The notes below the pieces were generated by a model. That model was not told where the DNA came from. It worked only from the letters and a program-made list of their open reading frames with translations, and ran no database searches. Source: Pseudomonas paraglycinae (GTDB lineage: Bacteria > Pseudomonadota > Gammaproteobacteria > Pseudomonadales > Pseudomonadaceae). Taken from it: DNA of 64,000 nt. Below are positions 8,010-16,244 of the stretch, piece after piece. The stretch lies in the NCBI RefSeq assembly GCF_021601625.1, contig NZ_BQHR01000012.1:1-64000 (forward strand). The letters run 5' to 3'. How positions within the stretch are numbered: position 1 is the first letter of the stretch; each line of letters opens with the position of its first letter. The position numbers and the translations under genes were made by a program.

Positions 8010-8055
8010 CCCCCGATCAATCATTGCAGGGAATAGTGCAATGATTGATCGGGGG
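8010..8055. promoter_or_regulatory. perfect 19-bp inverted repeat at the doxX start
   Basis: The arms CCCCCGATCAATCATTGCA (8010-8028; C at 8010) and its exact complement (8037-8055) flank the 8-base spacer GGGAATAG. It sits 7 bp upstream of the doxX ATG and 43 bp beyond the end of the Ig-like gene. No T-run follows on the minus strand, so it is not a classic terminator. It could be an operator or an RNA hairpin hiding the doxX ribosome site. Confidence 0.75.
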
Positions 8056-8098
8056 GGAAATTGGATGGGTGTGCTCTCTTTGCTCTTGATCGCCCGCT

Positions 8099-9829
8099 CT
8101 ATCGAATCGTGTACTGACGCAGGACAAAAGCCTGAGCCGTTGACGAATTCGCGACGGTGTCCAGATTGACCCTGAAACGCAGGGTCAACGTGCTGCCGGG
8201 GCGCAGATCCTTCAAGTAACTGAACAAAACAATGACGCTGTAACCGTTATTGAAGACCCAGCTCTGGTTGACGGTGACGTTGCCCGTCCACATCGCGAGA
8301 TTATGGGGGGCACCGTTGATGTCTTCGCCCTCCAGATCCAGCCAGAGTGACTGCAATCTCGCAATATGCGGCCATACACCAAAGCGCAAGGTTGCGCCGC
8401 CCTGCACGCTGGCCAAGAACAGGTCCGACGTACCATTGGCCTCGAGAAAAACGGGAGGAATGAACCGGTCCGCCGGGATCATCCCCACATTCAGATGAAT
8501 AGGCCCCAAAGGCACGGGCTGAGCCGTGCCGCGATCATATTCGGCGCTGACCGTGACCCGCTTGCCCAGGCTGAACGCCACGAGCGTTAGCGGCAAAGGG
8601 ATTCTCCTGGGACGCGTGGGGCCGGCTGTGAGGGTATTGGTGGTGTGTGAGCCCGCCGCCGGAGTCCCCGGCGCAGCAGTCCAGCGGACTCTGATCCGGT
8701 CGTTGGGCTGCATGTCGTAATTCACGACAGCCGTCAGATTCATCTCTACCGCCAACGGATCAACATTGCCATTATCGGGCGCCTCGGCAATCGTCACCTC
8801 GAGGTTCTGAATGACGACCTTGATTCGCCTCGGACTGGACGTTCCCCCGCTGCCATCTGCCAAACGAACCGTGAACGAATGCAGGCCTCCGGTCAGTGCC
8901 TTTGCCAAATAGGTCCAGATACCGCCCACTGCGTTTACGGTGTCCAGAAAAGTTTGACCATCAAAGACGTCTATCGCGCCAAAACCACTACCGCTCAGGG
9001 TAACGCTGGTGTAGCGGGTGTCTGCGCCATCGGGGATTTCACCCTCGGCATCGGTGACCGACGATATGCCGGGCGTATTGGTTGCAACTGTTTTGACGAT
9101 GTAGTTCCGATGGGCAAATGCCTGGGACTCGGAAAGATCCGGACTGTTTTGCAGCCCGGCCCAGAATCTCATCGTCAGCACGCTGCCATTTTGCAGACCT
9201 TGCAGCGGTGCAGCAGGGACTCTTTCCTCTTTATATCCCAGACTGAATCCATTACCGACGACATTCTCCGGTGCTTTCCAATACCAGGCCTCCCAGACAC
9301 TGCCGTCGGGCTTCACACCTGTAAGCCGGAGCCAGAAGAACTGCTCGCGCCTGCTCAGCAGCCATGACCTGATACGCAATGTAACCTCAGCCAGTTCGCT
9401 CACATCCAGGTGAGTGCCCTCACCTTCGTCGCTTGCCTCCTTGATCACCGGCAGGGGCAGATCAAGTTGGTCGATGAGCGGTATGTAAAGCGGCAAAGTT
9501 TGTGATTCCACAGACGGTTCAGTGCCACGGTGAAGCGTGTAAAAGGCTCTGACAGTTAGCCCGAGATTAAATGCTACCAATGTGGTGTCAATGTGGGTCG
9601 TAAAAGGGCGTTTGAATCCGCCGATCGGGATTCGCGGCGACGTATAGGAACCGGGACCTGGAGTTCCTGCCACCTTGATCGTAATAAAGTCCCCTGGCAA
9701 CCAAGGGAAGTCGATTGTTACCGTCAGGTTGTACCGGGCGGCCGCTGGCACCAGGAAACCCTTCGAACTTTCTTCAATTGCCAGTGGTGGCAGATCGTCA
9801 CGGGTGAGCGCAGGAATCGGCGTGTCCAT
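8099..9829 (-). CDS. Ig-like repeat protein with internal duplication
   Basis: A 576-residue protein with no signal peptide or transmembrane segment. Two related ~220-residue halves (residues ~10-240 and ~350-576) share the order: beta-rich segment with PGD/PND, then LVAF(N/S)LG, then (S)L-x-L-x-G, then a closing QAF-x-x-R-x-Y motif. Between them is an Ig-like domain (VTLSGSGFG ... GIWTYLAKALTGGLHSFTVRLADGSG) typical of bacterial adhesin or toxin-associated proteins. ATG 9829 follows GGGAAG. Function unknown; a secreted or surface carbohydrate-binding role is only a guess. It is a monocistronic minus-strand gene. Confidence 0.7.
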   Translation of the reverse strand: MDTPIPALTRDDLPPLAIEESSKGFLVPAAARYNLTVTIDFPWLPGDFITIKVAGTPGPGSYTSPRIPIGGFKRPFTTHIDTTLVAFNLGLTVRAFYTLHRGTEPSVESQTLPLYIPLIDQLDLPLPVIKEASDEGEGTHLDVSELAEVTLRIRSWLLSRREQFFWLRLTGVKPDGSVWEAWYWKAPENVVGNGFSLGYKEERVPAAPLQGLQNGSVLTMRFWAGLQNSPDLSESQAFAHRNYIVKTVATNTPGISSVTDAEGEIPDGADTRYTSVTLSGSGFGAIDVFDGQTFLDTVNAVGGIWTYLAKALTGGLHSFTVRLADGSGGTSSPRRIKVVIQNLEVTIAEAPDNGNVDPLAVEMNLTAVVNYDMQPNDRIRVRWTAAPGTPAAGSHTTNTLTAGPTRPRRIPLPLTLVAFSLGKRVTVSAEYDRGTAQPVPLGPIHLNVGMIPADRFIPPVFLEANGTSDLFLASVQGGATLRFGVWPHIARLQSLWLDLEGEDINGAPHNLAMWTGNVTVNQSWVFNNGYSVIVLFSYLKDLRPGSTLTLRFRVNLDTVANSSTAQAFVLRQYTIR

Positions 9830-9944
9830 ATTCACTTCCCTTGATAGCTGGCCGCTTCGGCATTGGCCCATCAAACACGGGAAGACGAGCACGCACCACT
9901 GTCAGAACTAACAGGTTGCGGGTTGATTCAGACGAACGGCACGC

Positions 9945-10868
9945 TTAAACCACCGGAATATCCAGCGTCACCGACATGAACTGACTGATCCGCGACCGCA
10001 GCCATTTCTCCGCCGGGTCGTTGTCATGCACCCCGCTCCACGCCATCGACAGTTGCGCCGCATCGATGGGAAACGGCGGATCTTCAGCCCGCAACGCACA
10101 GCCTTCGACCAACGCACACGCCGCGTAATCCGGCACGGTCGCGATCATCTCGGTGCCCGCCAACAGCGCGCGCAAGCCACTGAATTGCGGAACGCCAAGC
10201 ACCACCCGGCGGCTGCGACCGACCTTGGCCAGGTCCACGTCGATGTTGCCGCTCAGATCGCCGGAGAACGACACCATCGCATGGGGTCGCTCGCAGTATT
10301 CGTCGAGGGTCAGCGGGCCTGGCCGGTTGTCGCCGCGCAAGACCTTGCAGGGAATGTCGCGCAGTTTCTTGCGCTTGGCGTTGGCCGGCAGATCGGTGGT
10401 GTAACTCACGCCGACGGAGATTTCCCCGGAGGCCAGCAACGTCGGCATCAGCAGGTAGTTGGCGCGGCGCACCACGACCACGATCCCCGGCGCCTCTTCC
10501 TGCAACTGGCGCAATAGCGGCGGGAACAGGCCGAACTCCGCGTCATCCGACAGACCGATGCGGAACACGTCGCAACTGGTCGCCGGATCGAATTCCTTGG
10601 CCCGGCTGACCGCGCCGGAAATCACGTCCATCGCCGGTTGCAGTTCCCGAAGAATCGCCAGCGCCCGCGCCGTCGGTTCCATGCCCCGGCCATTGCGCAG
10701 CAACAACGGATCGTCGAACAGATCGCGCAAGCGGCCCAGCGCCGCGCTCACCGCCGGTTGGCCCATGAACAGTTTTTCGGCGACGCGGGTCAGGTTCTTT
10801 TCGAACATCAGTGCCTCGAAAATCACCAGCAGGTTCATGTCGACGCGGCGCAGATCGTTTCGGTTCAT
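9945..10868 (-). CDS. LysR-family regulator (NodD/LinR-like)
   Basis: A 307-residue LysR protein. The start MNRNDLRRVDMNLLVIFEALMFEKNLTRVAEKLFMGQPAVSAALGRLR is the winged HTH of the NodD/NahR/SyrM-like branch. The effector domain runs ~95-300. It lies 45 bp downstream of the metallo-beta-lactamase-fold gene on the same strand, so both may be in one transcript. Effector unknown. Confidence 0.9.
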   Translation of the reverse strand: MNRNDLRRVDMNLLVIFEALMFEKNLTRVAEKLFMGQPAVSAALGRLRDLFDDPLLLRNGRGMEPTARALAILRELQPAMDVISGAVSRAKEFDPATSCDVFRIGLSDDAEFGLFPPLLRQLQEEAPGIVVVVRRANYLLMPTLLASGEISVGVSYTTDLPANAKRKKLRDIPCKVLRGDNRPGPLTLDEYCERPHAMVSFSGDLSGNIDVDLAKVGRSRRVVLGVPQFSGLRALLAGTEMIATVPDYAACALVEGCALRAEDPPFPIDAAQLSMAWSGVHDNDPAEKWLRSRISQFMSVTLDIPVV

Positions 10869-10913
10869 GGAGCACGTTTTCCTTGTTTGAGCCTGACGTG
10901 AAAGATGGGCACT

Positions 10914-11897
10914 TTACTCGATGAGCGGTACTTTGGCCGCGCGTTTGTAGGGACCGTATTCGACCGGCACCCACTGGAAGTGTTTGTCGACCGCGGTGAT
11001 ATGGCCGATGCCCGGGAACGGCAAGTGCGCAGCCGTTACCCAGGTCTTGCTGGCCGCCGCTGCACTGAACACAGCGTTACGACTCTTGATCGCCTGCTGA
11101 CCGTTGACGTCGAAGCGGATCGACACCTCCGGATGATCGAACTGCACAGCCAGGTTGTGCACCAGGTCGCCCATGAACACGATGCTCTGGTTCTGCGAAG
11201 TGAAACGGTAGGTGGTGCTGCCCGGCGTGTGCCCGGCTTCCAGTGTCGCTTCGACCACACCCGGCAAAGGCGACTGGCCCTCTGCGAATGTCTTGAAGCG
11301 CCCGGCCGCCACGTAAGGCGCAGTGGAATCCTGGGCGATCTTGAAAAACTCCCGGGCACCGGCTGGCGCCTTCGCCTCGGCCTGCGGATCGAGCCAGTAA
11401 TCGGCTTCGGCCTTGGCGGCGTAAACCGTCGCATTGGCGAAGATCGGTTGTTGCTGGCCGTCGACCAGTCCACAGACGTGATCCAGGTGCAGGTGAGTCA
11501 GCAGAATCGCGTCGACCTGTTCCGGCTTGTAGCCCGCTGCCTGCATATTCGCCGAGAGCTGGCCGGCAGTGGCGCCGATGCACTGGCCCGCGCCGGTATC
11601 CACCAGAATCAGTTGTTTGCCGGTGTTGACCAGGAACGCATTGAACGCGGTCTGCACGCCCGGCGTTTCAATCGAGCGGCGGGCCAGCAAGGCGCGAATC
11701 TGGCTCTGGCTCATGCCCTGCAGCAGCTTCGGCGACAAATCGTTGTAGCCGTCGAACAGCGCTGTCACTTCGTAATCGCCCAGCGCCAGCCGGAAATAAC
11801 CCGGCGCCTGTGTGCCGACCTGCGGTGCCTGCGCCATGGCGGTCGACATCACACCGACCAACGCCACGCCGATTACGCCGTTGAACAAACCTTTCAT
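10914..11897 (-). CDS. secreted metallo-beta-lactamase-fold hydrolase
   Basis: A 327-residue protein with a signal peptide (MKGLFNGVIGVALVGVMSTAMAQA). The zinc motif HLHLDH is in ILLTHLHLDHVCG, with a further Asp in VFMGDLVH and His in TAAHLPFPGIGH. The family includes lactonases, glyoxalase II and quorum-quenching enzymes; the substrate is unclear. I chose ATG 11897 because GAGAGG is 7 bases upstream; the ATG two codons earlier touches the ribosome site. It is divergent from the small AraC gene, and its promoter region holds one copy of the shared direct-repeat site (12020-12041). Confidence 0.87.
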   Translation of the reverse strand: MKGLFNGVIGVALVGVMSTAMAQAPQVGTQAPGYFRLALGDYEVTALFDGYNDLSPKLLQGMSQSQIRALLARRSIETPGVQTAFNAFLVNTGKQLILVDTGAGQCIGATAGQLSANMQAAGYKPEQVDAILLTHLHLDHVCGLVDGQQQPIFANATVYAAKAEADYWLDPQAEAKAPAGAREFFKIAQDSTAPYVAAGRFKTFAEGQSPLPGVVEATLEAGHTPGSTTYRFTSQNQSIVFMGDLVHNLAVQFDHPEVSIRFDVNGQQAIKSRNAVFSAAAASKTWVTAAHLPFPGIGHITAVDKHFQWVPVEYGPYKRAAKVPLIE

Positions 11898-12019
11898 ATG
11901 CATCCTCTCGCCCGAGCCCGATTCTGCGGCCCCTTATGGCCCGCCCCCAATCGTCGCCATCCTGCCCGGTTCCCGTCATGGGGACTTGCAGCGGTGTGCT
12001 GAGTTGCAGCCGACGGTGG

Positions 12020-12041
12020 AATTAACAACGTTTAACTCGTC
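12020..12041 (-). promoter_or_regulatory. direct-repeat operator, copy 1
   Basis: Read on the minus strand, GACGAGTTAAACG followed by TTGTTAATT. It contains two GTTAA boxes one helical turn apart. It matches 13187-13208 at 21 of 22 positions. It lies between the divergent MBL-fold and AraC genes. Confidence 0.65.
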
Positions 12042-12145
12042 AGCCTTCGCCCCTCGCCAAACAATGAATCCCTCTGCGCAGCGTTGTTTTATTGACCTGA
12101 GGGAAAGCGCTGACCGTGCGTTCCCCACCGACACGGACCTTGGCC

Positions 12146-12547
12146 ATGGCTCACTTACAGCAAACCGTCGCCCGCGCCCCTGCCAGCGAACCCCGCAAGA
12201 CCAGCACCGGCGGCCTCAGCCCGCAGCGCGAGCGGCTGGTGAAACAACTGATCCTCGAACGCCTCGGCGACAGCCTTGAAGTCACCGAGCTGGCCAACGC
12301 CTGCTCACTGTCACGCAGCCATTTTTCCCGGGCGTTCAAGTGCAGCACCGGGTACTCGCCGCAAGACTGGATCCGCACCCAGCGCATTGCCCGGGCCAAG
12401 CTGTTGATCCAGCAGACCAACCACAGCCTCACGCAAATCAGCCTGGAATGCGGCTTCTGCGATCAGGCGCACTTCTGCCACATCTTCACCCGCAGCGAAG
12501 GCATCAATCCGTTTGCGTGGCGTTGTCAGGTCATGAAAAACCGCTGA
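12146..12547 (+). CDS. small AraC-family regulator (DNA-binding domain only)
   Basis: A 133-residue protein in which residues ~30-130 are a complete AraC double HTH (VTELANACSLSRSHFSRAFK and ISLECGFCDQAHFCHIFTRSEG). There is no cupin or other effector domain, only a short basic N-terminus. ATG 12146 gives the conserved part; a GTG at 12116 is possible. Single-domain AraC proteins respond through abundance or partners. It is divergent from the MBL-fold gene and convergent with the flavoprotein (7-bp gap). Confidence 0.87.
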   Translation: MAHLQQTVARAPASEPRKTSTGGLSPQRERLVKQLILERLGDSLEVTELANACSLSRSHFSRAFKCSTGYSPQDWIRTQRIARAKLLIQQTNHSLTQISLECGFCDQAHFCHIFTRSEGINPFAWRCQVMKNR

Positions 12548-12554
12548 GGCGGTT

Positions 12555-13124
12555 TCACTCCCCAGCCATCCGCTGAGCCAGTCGCGCCACCCGCTCGCCC
12601 AGATGCGCGGCGGTTTGTTGGTCTTCCAGAGGAGGTGCCTGTTCGGGCGGTTGCTCGACGCAGGATTGAGACATCGCGCCGAGGGAGCTGCCGAGGCGAT
12701 TCAACTGGCCATCGAACACACCTCCGCACGCACGCGCCGGCAGCAGATCGAGCCCGACCCAGATCATCGAATGCTGAGCGGCGAACACCGCCATTTGCAG
12801 CAAGGTATTGAGTTTGTCGCCACACAGGCTGCCGGAATTGGTGAAGCCCGCCGCGAGTTTGTCGCGCCACGGCCGGGCGAGGTAGAACGGGGCCGTGGCC
12901 TCCATGAACTGCTTGAACGCCGCCGAGGCGCTGCCCATGTAGGTCGGTGCACCGAAGATGATGGCGTCGGCGCGGTGCAGGTCATCCCAGTGGGCTTCCA
13001 CGTCTTCCACCGCCAGCAACAGGCAAGTGCTGCCCACGTGGCGCTCCACACCTTGGGCCACTGCCTGCGCAATGACGCGGGTGTGCCCGTAGCCACTGTG
13101 ATAGACCACCACTACCTTGCTCAT
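12555..13124 (-). CDS. flavodoxin-fold NAD(P)H:quinone reductase-like protein (WrbA-related)
   Basis: A 189-residue flavodoxin-like protein. The FMN phosphate loop is in VVVVYHSGYGHTRVIAQ, and the WrbA-type GAPTYMGSASAAFKQFMEAT and AAGFTNSGSLCGDK segments contact the isoalloxazine ring. Two-electron reduction of quinones is the usual role. ATG 13124 follows GGAGGA at good distance. It is divergent from the large NB-ARC regulator at 13458, with a copy of the shared operator at 13187-13208. Confidence 0.87.
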   Translation of the reverse strand: MSKVVVVYHSGYGHTRVIAQAVAQGVERHVGSTCLLLAVEDVEAHWDDLHRADAIIFGAPTYMGSASAAFKQFMEATAPFYLARPWRDKLAAGFTNSGSLCGDKLNTLLQMAVFAAQHSMIWVGLDLLPARACGGVFDGQLNRLGSSLGAMSQSCVEQPPEQAPPLEDQQTAAHLGERVARLAQRMAGE

Positions 13125-13457
13125 CGCAGCGTCCTCCGGACGTATGCATTCCATTGCCCCGGAGTTTTGGCTTTGAAGCGGGCGCGGACGAGTTAATCGT
13201 TGTTAATTTTTCCCGGCTGTCGGGTGAGCCGGCACAGGTTCCGGCCTTTAAATACAGTGGTGACGGCACTGGATGCCGAGCGATGCCGGGGCGCGTGCGT
13301 TGCGCGCACGTTGCACTGGCGACAAATCCTGAGGAATATGCCCGGATACTGCGGATTAGACGGCTTGCGTGACCCTCGAGTCGATCTCCGCCCTGCCCGT
13401 CACGGACTCTTCACCGAGGCGGACCAGGATCATAAAAAACGTCGAAGGAGTGAGCGG
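13125..13457. other. 333-bp divergent control region
   Basis: No gene is seen here. It holds the direct-repeat site at 13187-13208, a hairpin CCGGCT-GTCGGGTG-AGCCGG around 13213-13232 and another GC hairpin GTGCG-TTG-CGCGCAC near 13295-13310. The large regulator's ribosome site is at 13445-13450. An open frame upstream of 13458 in the regulator's frame is not used, judging by the ribosome site. Confidence 0.6.
13187..13208 (+). promoter_or_regulatory. direct-repeat operator, copy 2
   Basis: GACGAGTTAATCG followed by TTGTTAATT, with GTTAA boxes 10 bp apart. It is identical to 12020-12041 (opposite strand) except for one base. It sits between the flavoprotein and the winged-helix/NB-ARC regulator. 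Confidence 0.65.
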
Positions 13458-16244
13458 TTGAGTCTTTCCCCGAATCAGGCCATCGGTTTCGGCCCCTATC
13501 GGATCCACCCCGGCCAGCGGCTGGTGCTTGAAGGCGACCAGCCTTTGCGCCTGGGCCGTCGCGCCATGGACATTCTGCTGATCCTGCTGGCCAACGCCGG
13601 TGAGGTGGTGAGCAAGCAGCAGCTGATCGCCGGGGTCTGGCCGGACAGCGTGGTGGAAGACATCAATCTGCGGGTACACATGGCCGCTCTGCGCAAGGCC
13701 CTCGGCGACGGTCAGGCCGGGCAGCGCTACATCGTCACGGTGGCGCAGCGCGGTTACAGTTTCGTCGCGCCGGTCGTGCTGCAATCCATCGAACAACGCC
13801 CCGCCGCCGCCAACCTTGGCCGGCATAACCTGCCATTGCGGCGCACGCGGATGATCGGTCGCCAGTCGGTGGTCGACAGCCTGATGACACAACTGCCGCG
13901 CCAGCGCTGCATCACCCTGGTCGGCCCCGGCGGCATCGGCAAGACCACCGTTGCCCTGCGCGTCGCCGAGCAACTGATCGGCCGTTATCGCGACGGTATT
14001 CGGCTGCTGGATCTGGCACCGCTCAACGATCCCGGCTCAATCTTCTCGCACCTCGCCGCCCTGCTGGACCTTTCGCTGCATGCCAGTGAACCGATGGCTT
14101 GCCTGATCAACAGCCTGCGCGAGCGGCAGATGCTGCTGGTGATCGATAACTGCGAGCACTTGATCGACGCCGTGGCATTGCTGAGTGAAAGCATTCTGCG
14201 TGGCGCGCCGCAGGTGCATATTCTGGCCACCAGCCGCGAAAGCCTGCGCGCCGAGGGCGAGTACGTTCAGCGTCTGGAATCCCTCGATTGCCCGCCGCCG
14301 ATTGCAGTACTCGACCGCGATCAGGCGATGGGATTTTCTGCGCTGCAACTGTTCGTCGAACGGGCAATGGCGGCCCACGAACACTTTGAGCCGGGTAACG
14401 CTGATCTGCCCTTGATCATCGACATCTGTCGACGGCTCGATGGCATCCCACTGGCGCTTGAACTGGCCGCCGCGCAGGTGGCGGGCCTCGGGCTGGACGG
14501 TTTGCTGAGTCAGCTTCAGGGGCGTTTGCCGGCAGGCAATCAGACGCGCCTCGGTCGGCACGAAACCCTGCGCGCTACGCTGGACTGGAGTTTCAATCTG
14601 CTCAACAGCTGCGAACAGACCGGCCTGCGCCGACTGGGTGTGTTTCGTGGCGCGTTCACGCTGGAATCGGCGGCGGCGGTTATCGTCGGTCAGCACATCG
14701 AGTCGAACGAAGTGTTTGCGTCGATCACGCAACTGGTCGCCAAGTCGCTGCTCAACGTCGAGGTCGGCGATGAAGAAGTGTTCTATCGCCTGCTCGACAC
14801 CACCCGCCGCTATGCATTGGAAAAACTCGATCAGGCTGACGAACTCGGCGAAACCCGCGAGCGTCATGCCGAACGCAGCCTGGCGCTGATGCATCAGGCC
14901 CAGGCCGATTGGGAAAACACGGCGACCGAAGTCTGGATCGAGCGCTACGCCCGTGGCCTCGAAGACCTGCGGGCGGCGCTTGAGTGGACGCTGAACGATG
15001 AAGGCTCGCGCGCGCTCGGCGTTCGACTGACGGCGACGTCGGCGCCGTTGTGGCAGGAGTTGTCCCTGCTCAAGGAGTACGGCGTGCATGTGCGTCGGGC
15101 ACTCGCATTGCTGGCGTCATCCGACGAGCCCTGCCCGCGACTGGAAATCGCCTTGAAACTGGCCTTGGGCAGCGCCTGTTACCACACCTGGGGTGGCACA
15201 CCGGAAACCATCGAAGCCTTCGTCAGCGCTCGCCAATTGGCGCAACGGCACGACGACATGGCCGGCCAGTTGCGCGCAGTGTCGGGACACATGGCGGTCA
15301 ACCTCAGTTGCGGGCATTACCAGATGGCGCTGGAGCAGAGCGAGCAATTCGAAAGCCTCGGTGTGCACGGCGATGCGCAGTTGTCCCTGAGTACCCATCG
15401 CTTGCGGGTACTCGCGCTGCATTACGCCGGCGATCAGCATCAGGCGCGAATCCACGCCGAACAGGTCATTCAGCGCATGGCCCACAGCGGCCACCTCAAC
15501 CGTTTCACTCACGGTTTCGGCGTGCAATACGACCAGAGCGTCGCTTCGCTGACCGTCCTCGCCCGGGTGTTGTGGTTGCAAGGTTTTCCCGAGCAGGCCT
15601 GGCGCACGGCGCGGCAGGCGCTGGACATCGCGGTGCAGATCAACCACGGCACTTCGATCTGCTACACCCTGGCACTCGCCTCGTGCCTGATCGCCCATTA
15701 CAACGGCGACGTACAGAACGCCCGCGCACTGCTGCAACTGTTGCTCGAACAGGCGCAGAAGCATTCGGTGCTGCTGTTCTACACGTGGGCGCGGCACTAC
15801 GCGCAAGTAATCGACGCCGACAAGGCCCCCGCCATCCCGCCCGCCGACAGCGGTCTGGTCAGGGAAATCATGGTCACGCTGGATCCGGGTTTCGTTGATG
15901 ATGCGTTGCTCGAACGAGCACAAAGTGGCGCAGCCGGCTGGAGCACGGCAGAGATCTTGCGGGCCCGGGCCGAGCGATTGCTGGCGGCTGATTCGCCCTG
16001 CCATCACACGGTCGAAAGCGCCTTGCAGCAATCGCTCGAGATTGCACGGACGCAAGGCGCGCTGGCCTGGGAACTGCGCAGCGCGACGTCGCTGGCGCAG
16101 TTGTGGCAGCGTCAGTCGCGCTACCGTGAGGCACTCGAATTGCTGACACCGATCTACCAGCGCTTCACCGAAGGCTATGCCACCCCGGATTTGCGCAAAG
16201 TGCGTTTACTGCTCGACGAACTGCGCGGTCAGTCGGCCGCTTGA
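13458..16244 (+). CDS. winged-helix / NB-ARC ATPase regulator with long C-terminal helical-repeat region
   Basis: A 928-residue STAND-type regulator. Residues 1-105 form an OmpR-type winged helix (FGPYRIHPGQRLVLEGD, VSKQQLIAGVWPDSVVEDINLRVHMAALRKALGD). The ATPase has Walker A GPGGIGKTT at 156-164, Walker B LLVIDN at 226-231, the sensor ILATSRESL, and GIPLALELAAAQV. The TTRRYALEKL motif follows, then ~430 residues of TPR-like helices. The start is TTG 13458, because AAGGAG (13445-13450) is 7 bases upstream and the wing begins there. The C-terminus overlaps the convergent paralogue by 39 bp. It probably oligomerises on binding a ligand. Confidence 0.85.
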   Translation: MSLSPNQAIGFGPYRIHPGQRLVLEGDQPLRLGRRAMDILLILLANAGEVVSKQQLIAGVWPDSVVEDINLRVHMAALRKALGDGQAGQRYIVTVAQRGYSFVAPVVLQSIEQRPAAANLGRHNLPLRRTRMIGRQSVVDSLMTQLPRQRCITLVGPGGIGKTTVALRVAEQLIGRYRDGIRLLDLAPLNDPGSIFSHLAALLDLSLHASEPMACLINSLRERQMLLVIDNCEHLIDAVALLSESILRGAPQVHILATSRESLRAEGEYVQRLESLDCPPPIAVLDRDQAMGFSALQLFVERAMAAHEHFEPGNADLPLIIDICRRLDGIPLALELAAAQVAGLGLDGLLSQLQGRLPAGNQTRLGRHETLRATLDWSFNLLNSCEQTGLRRLGVFRGAFTLESAAAVIVGQHIESNEVFASITQLVAKSLLNVEVGDEEVFYRLLDTTRRYALEKLDQADELGETRERHAERSLALMHQAQADWENTATEVWIERYARGLEDLRAALEWTLNDEGSRALGVRLTATSAPLWQELSLLKEYGVHVRRALALLASSDEPCPRLEIALKLALGSACYHTWGGTPETIEAFVSARQLAQRHDDMAGQLRAVSGHMAVNLSCGHYQMALEQSEQFESLGVHGDAQLSLSTHRLRVLALHYAGDQHQARIHAEQVIQRMAHSGHLNRFTHGFGVQYDQSVASLTVLARVLWLQGFPEQAWRTARQALDIAVQINHGTSICYTLALASCLIAHYNGDVQNARALLQLLLEQAQKHSVLLFYTWARHYAQVIDADKAPAIPPADSGLVREIMVTLDPGFVDDALLERAQSGAAGWSTAEILRARAERLLAADSPCHHTVESALQQSLEIARTQGALAWELRSATSLAQLWQRQSRYREALELLTPIYQRFTEGYATPDLRKVRLLLDELRGQSAA

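Noticed and set aside
8010-8055. Terminator for the Ig-like gene
   Set aside because: The hairpin is perfect but is followed by GTGGGCCCAT on the minus strand, not by a T-run, and it lies 7 bp before a start codon.
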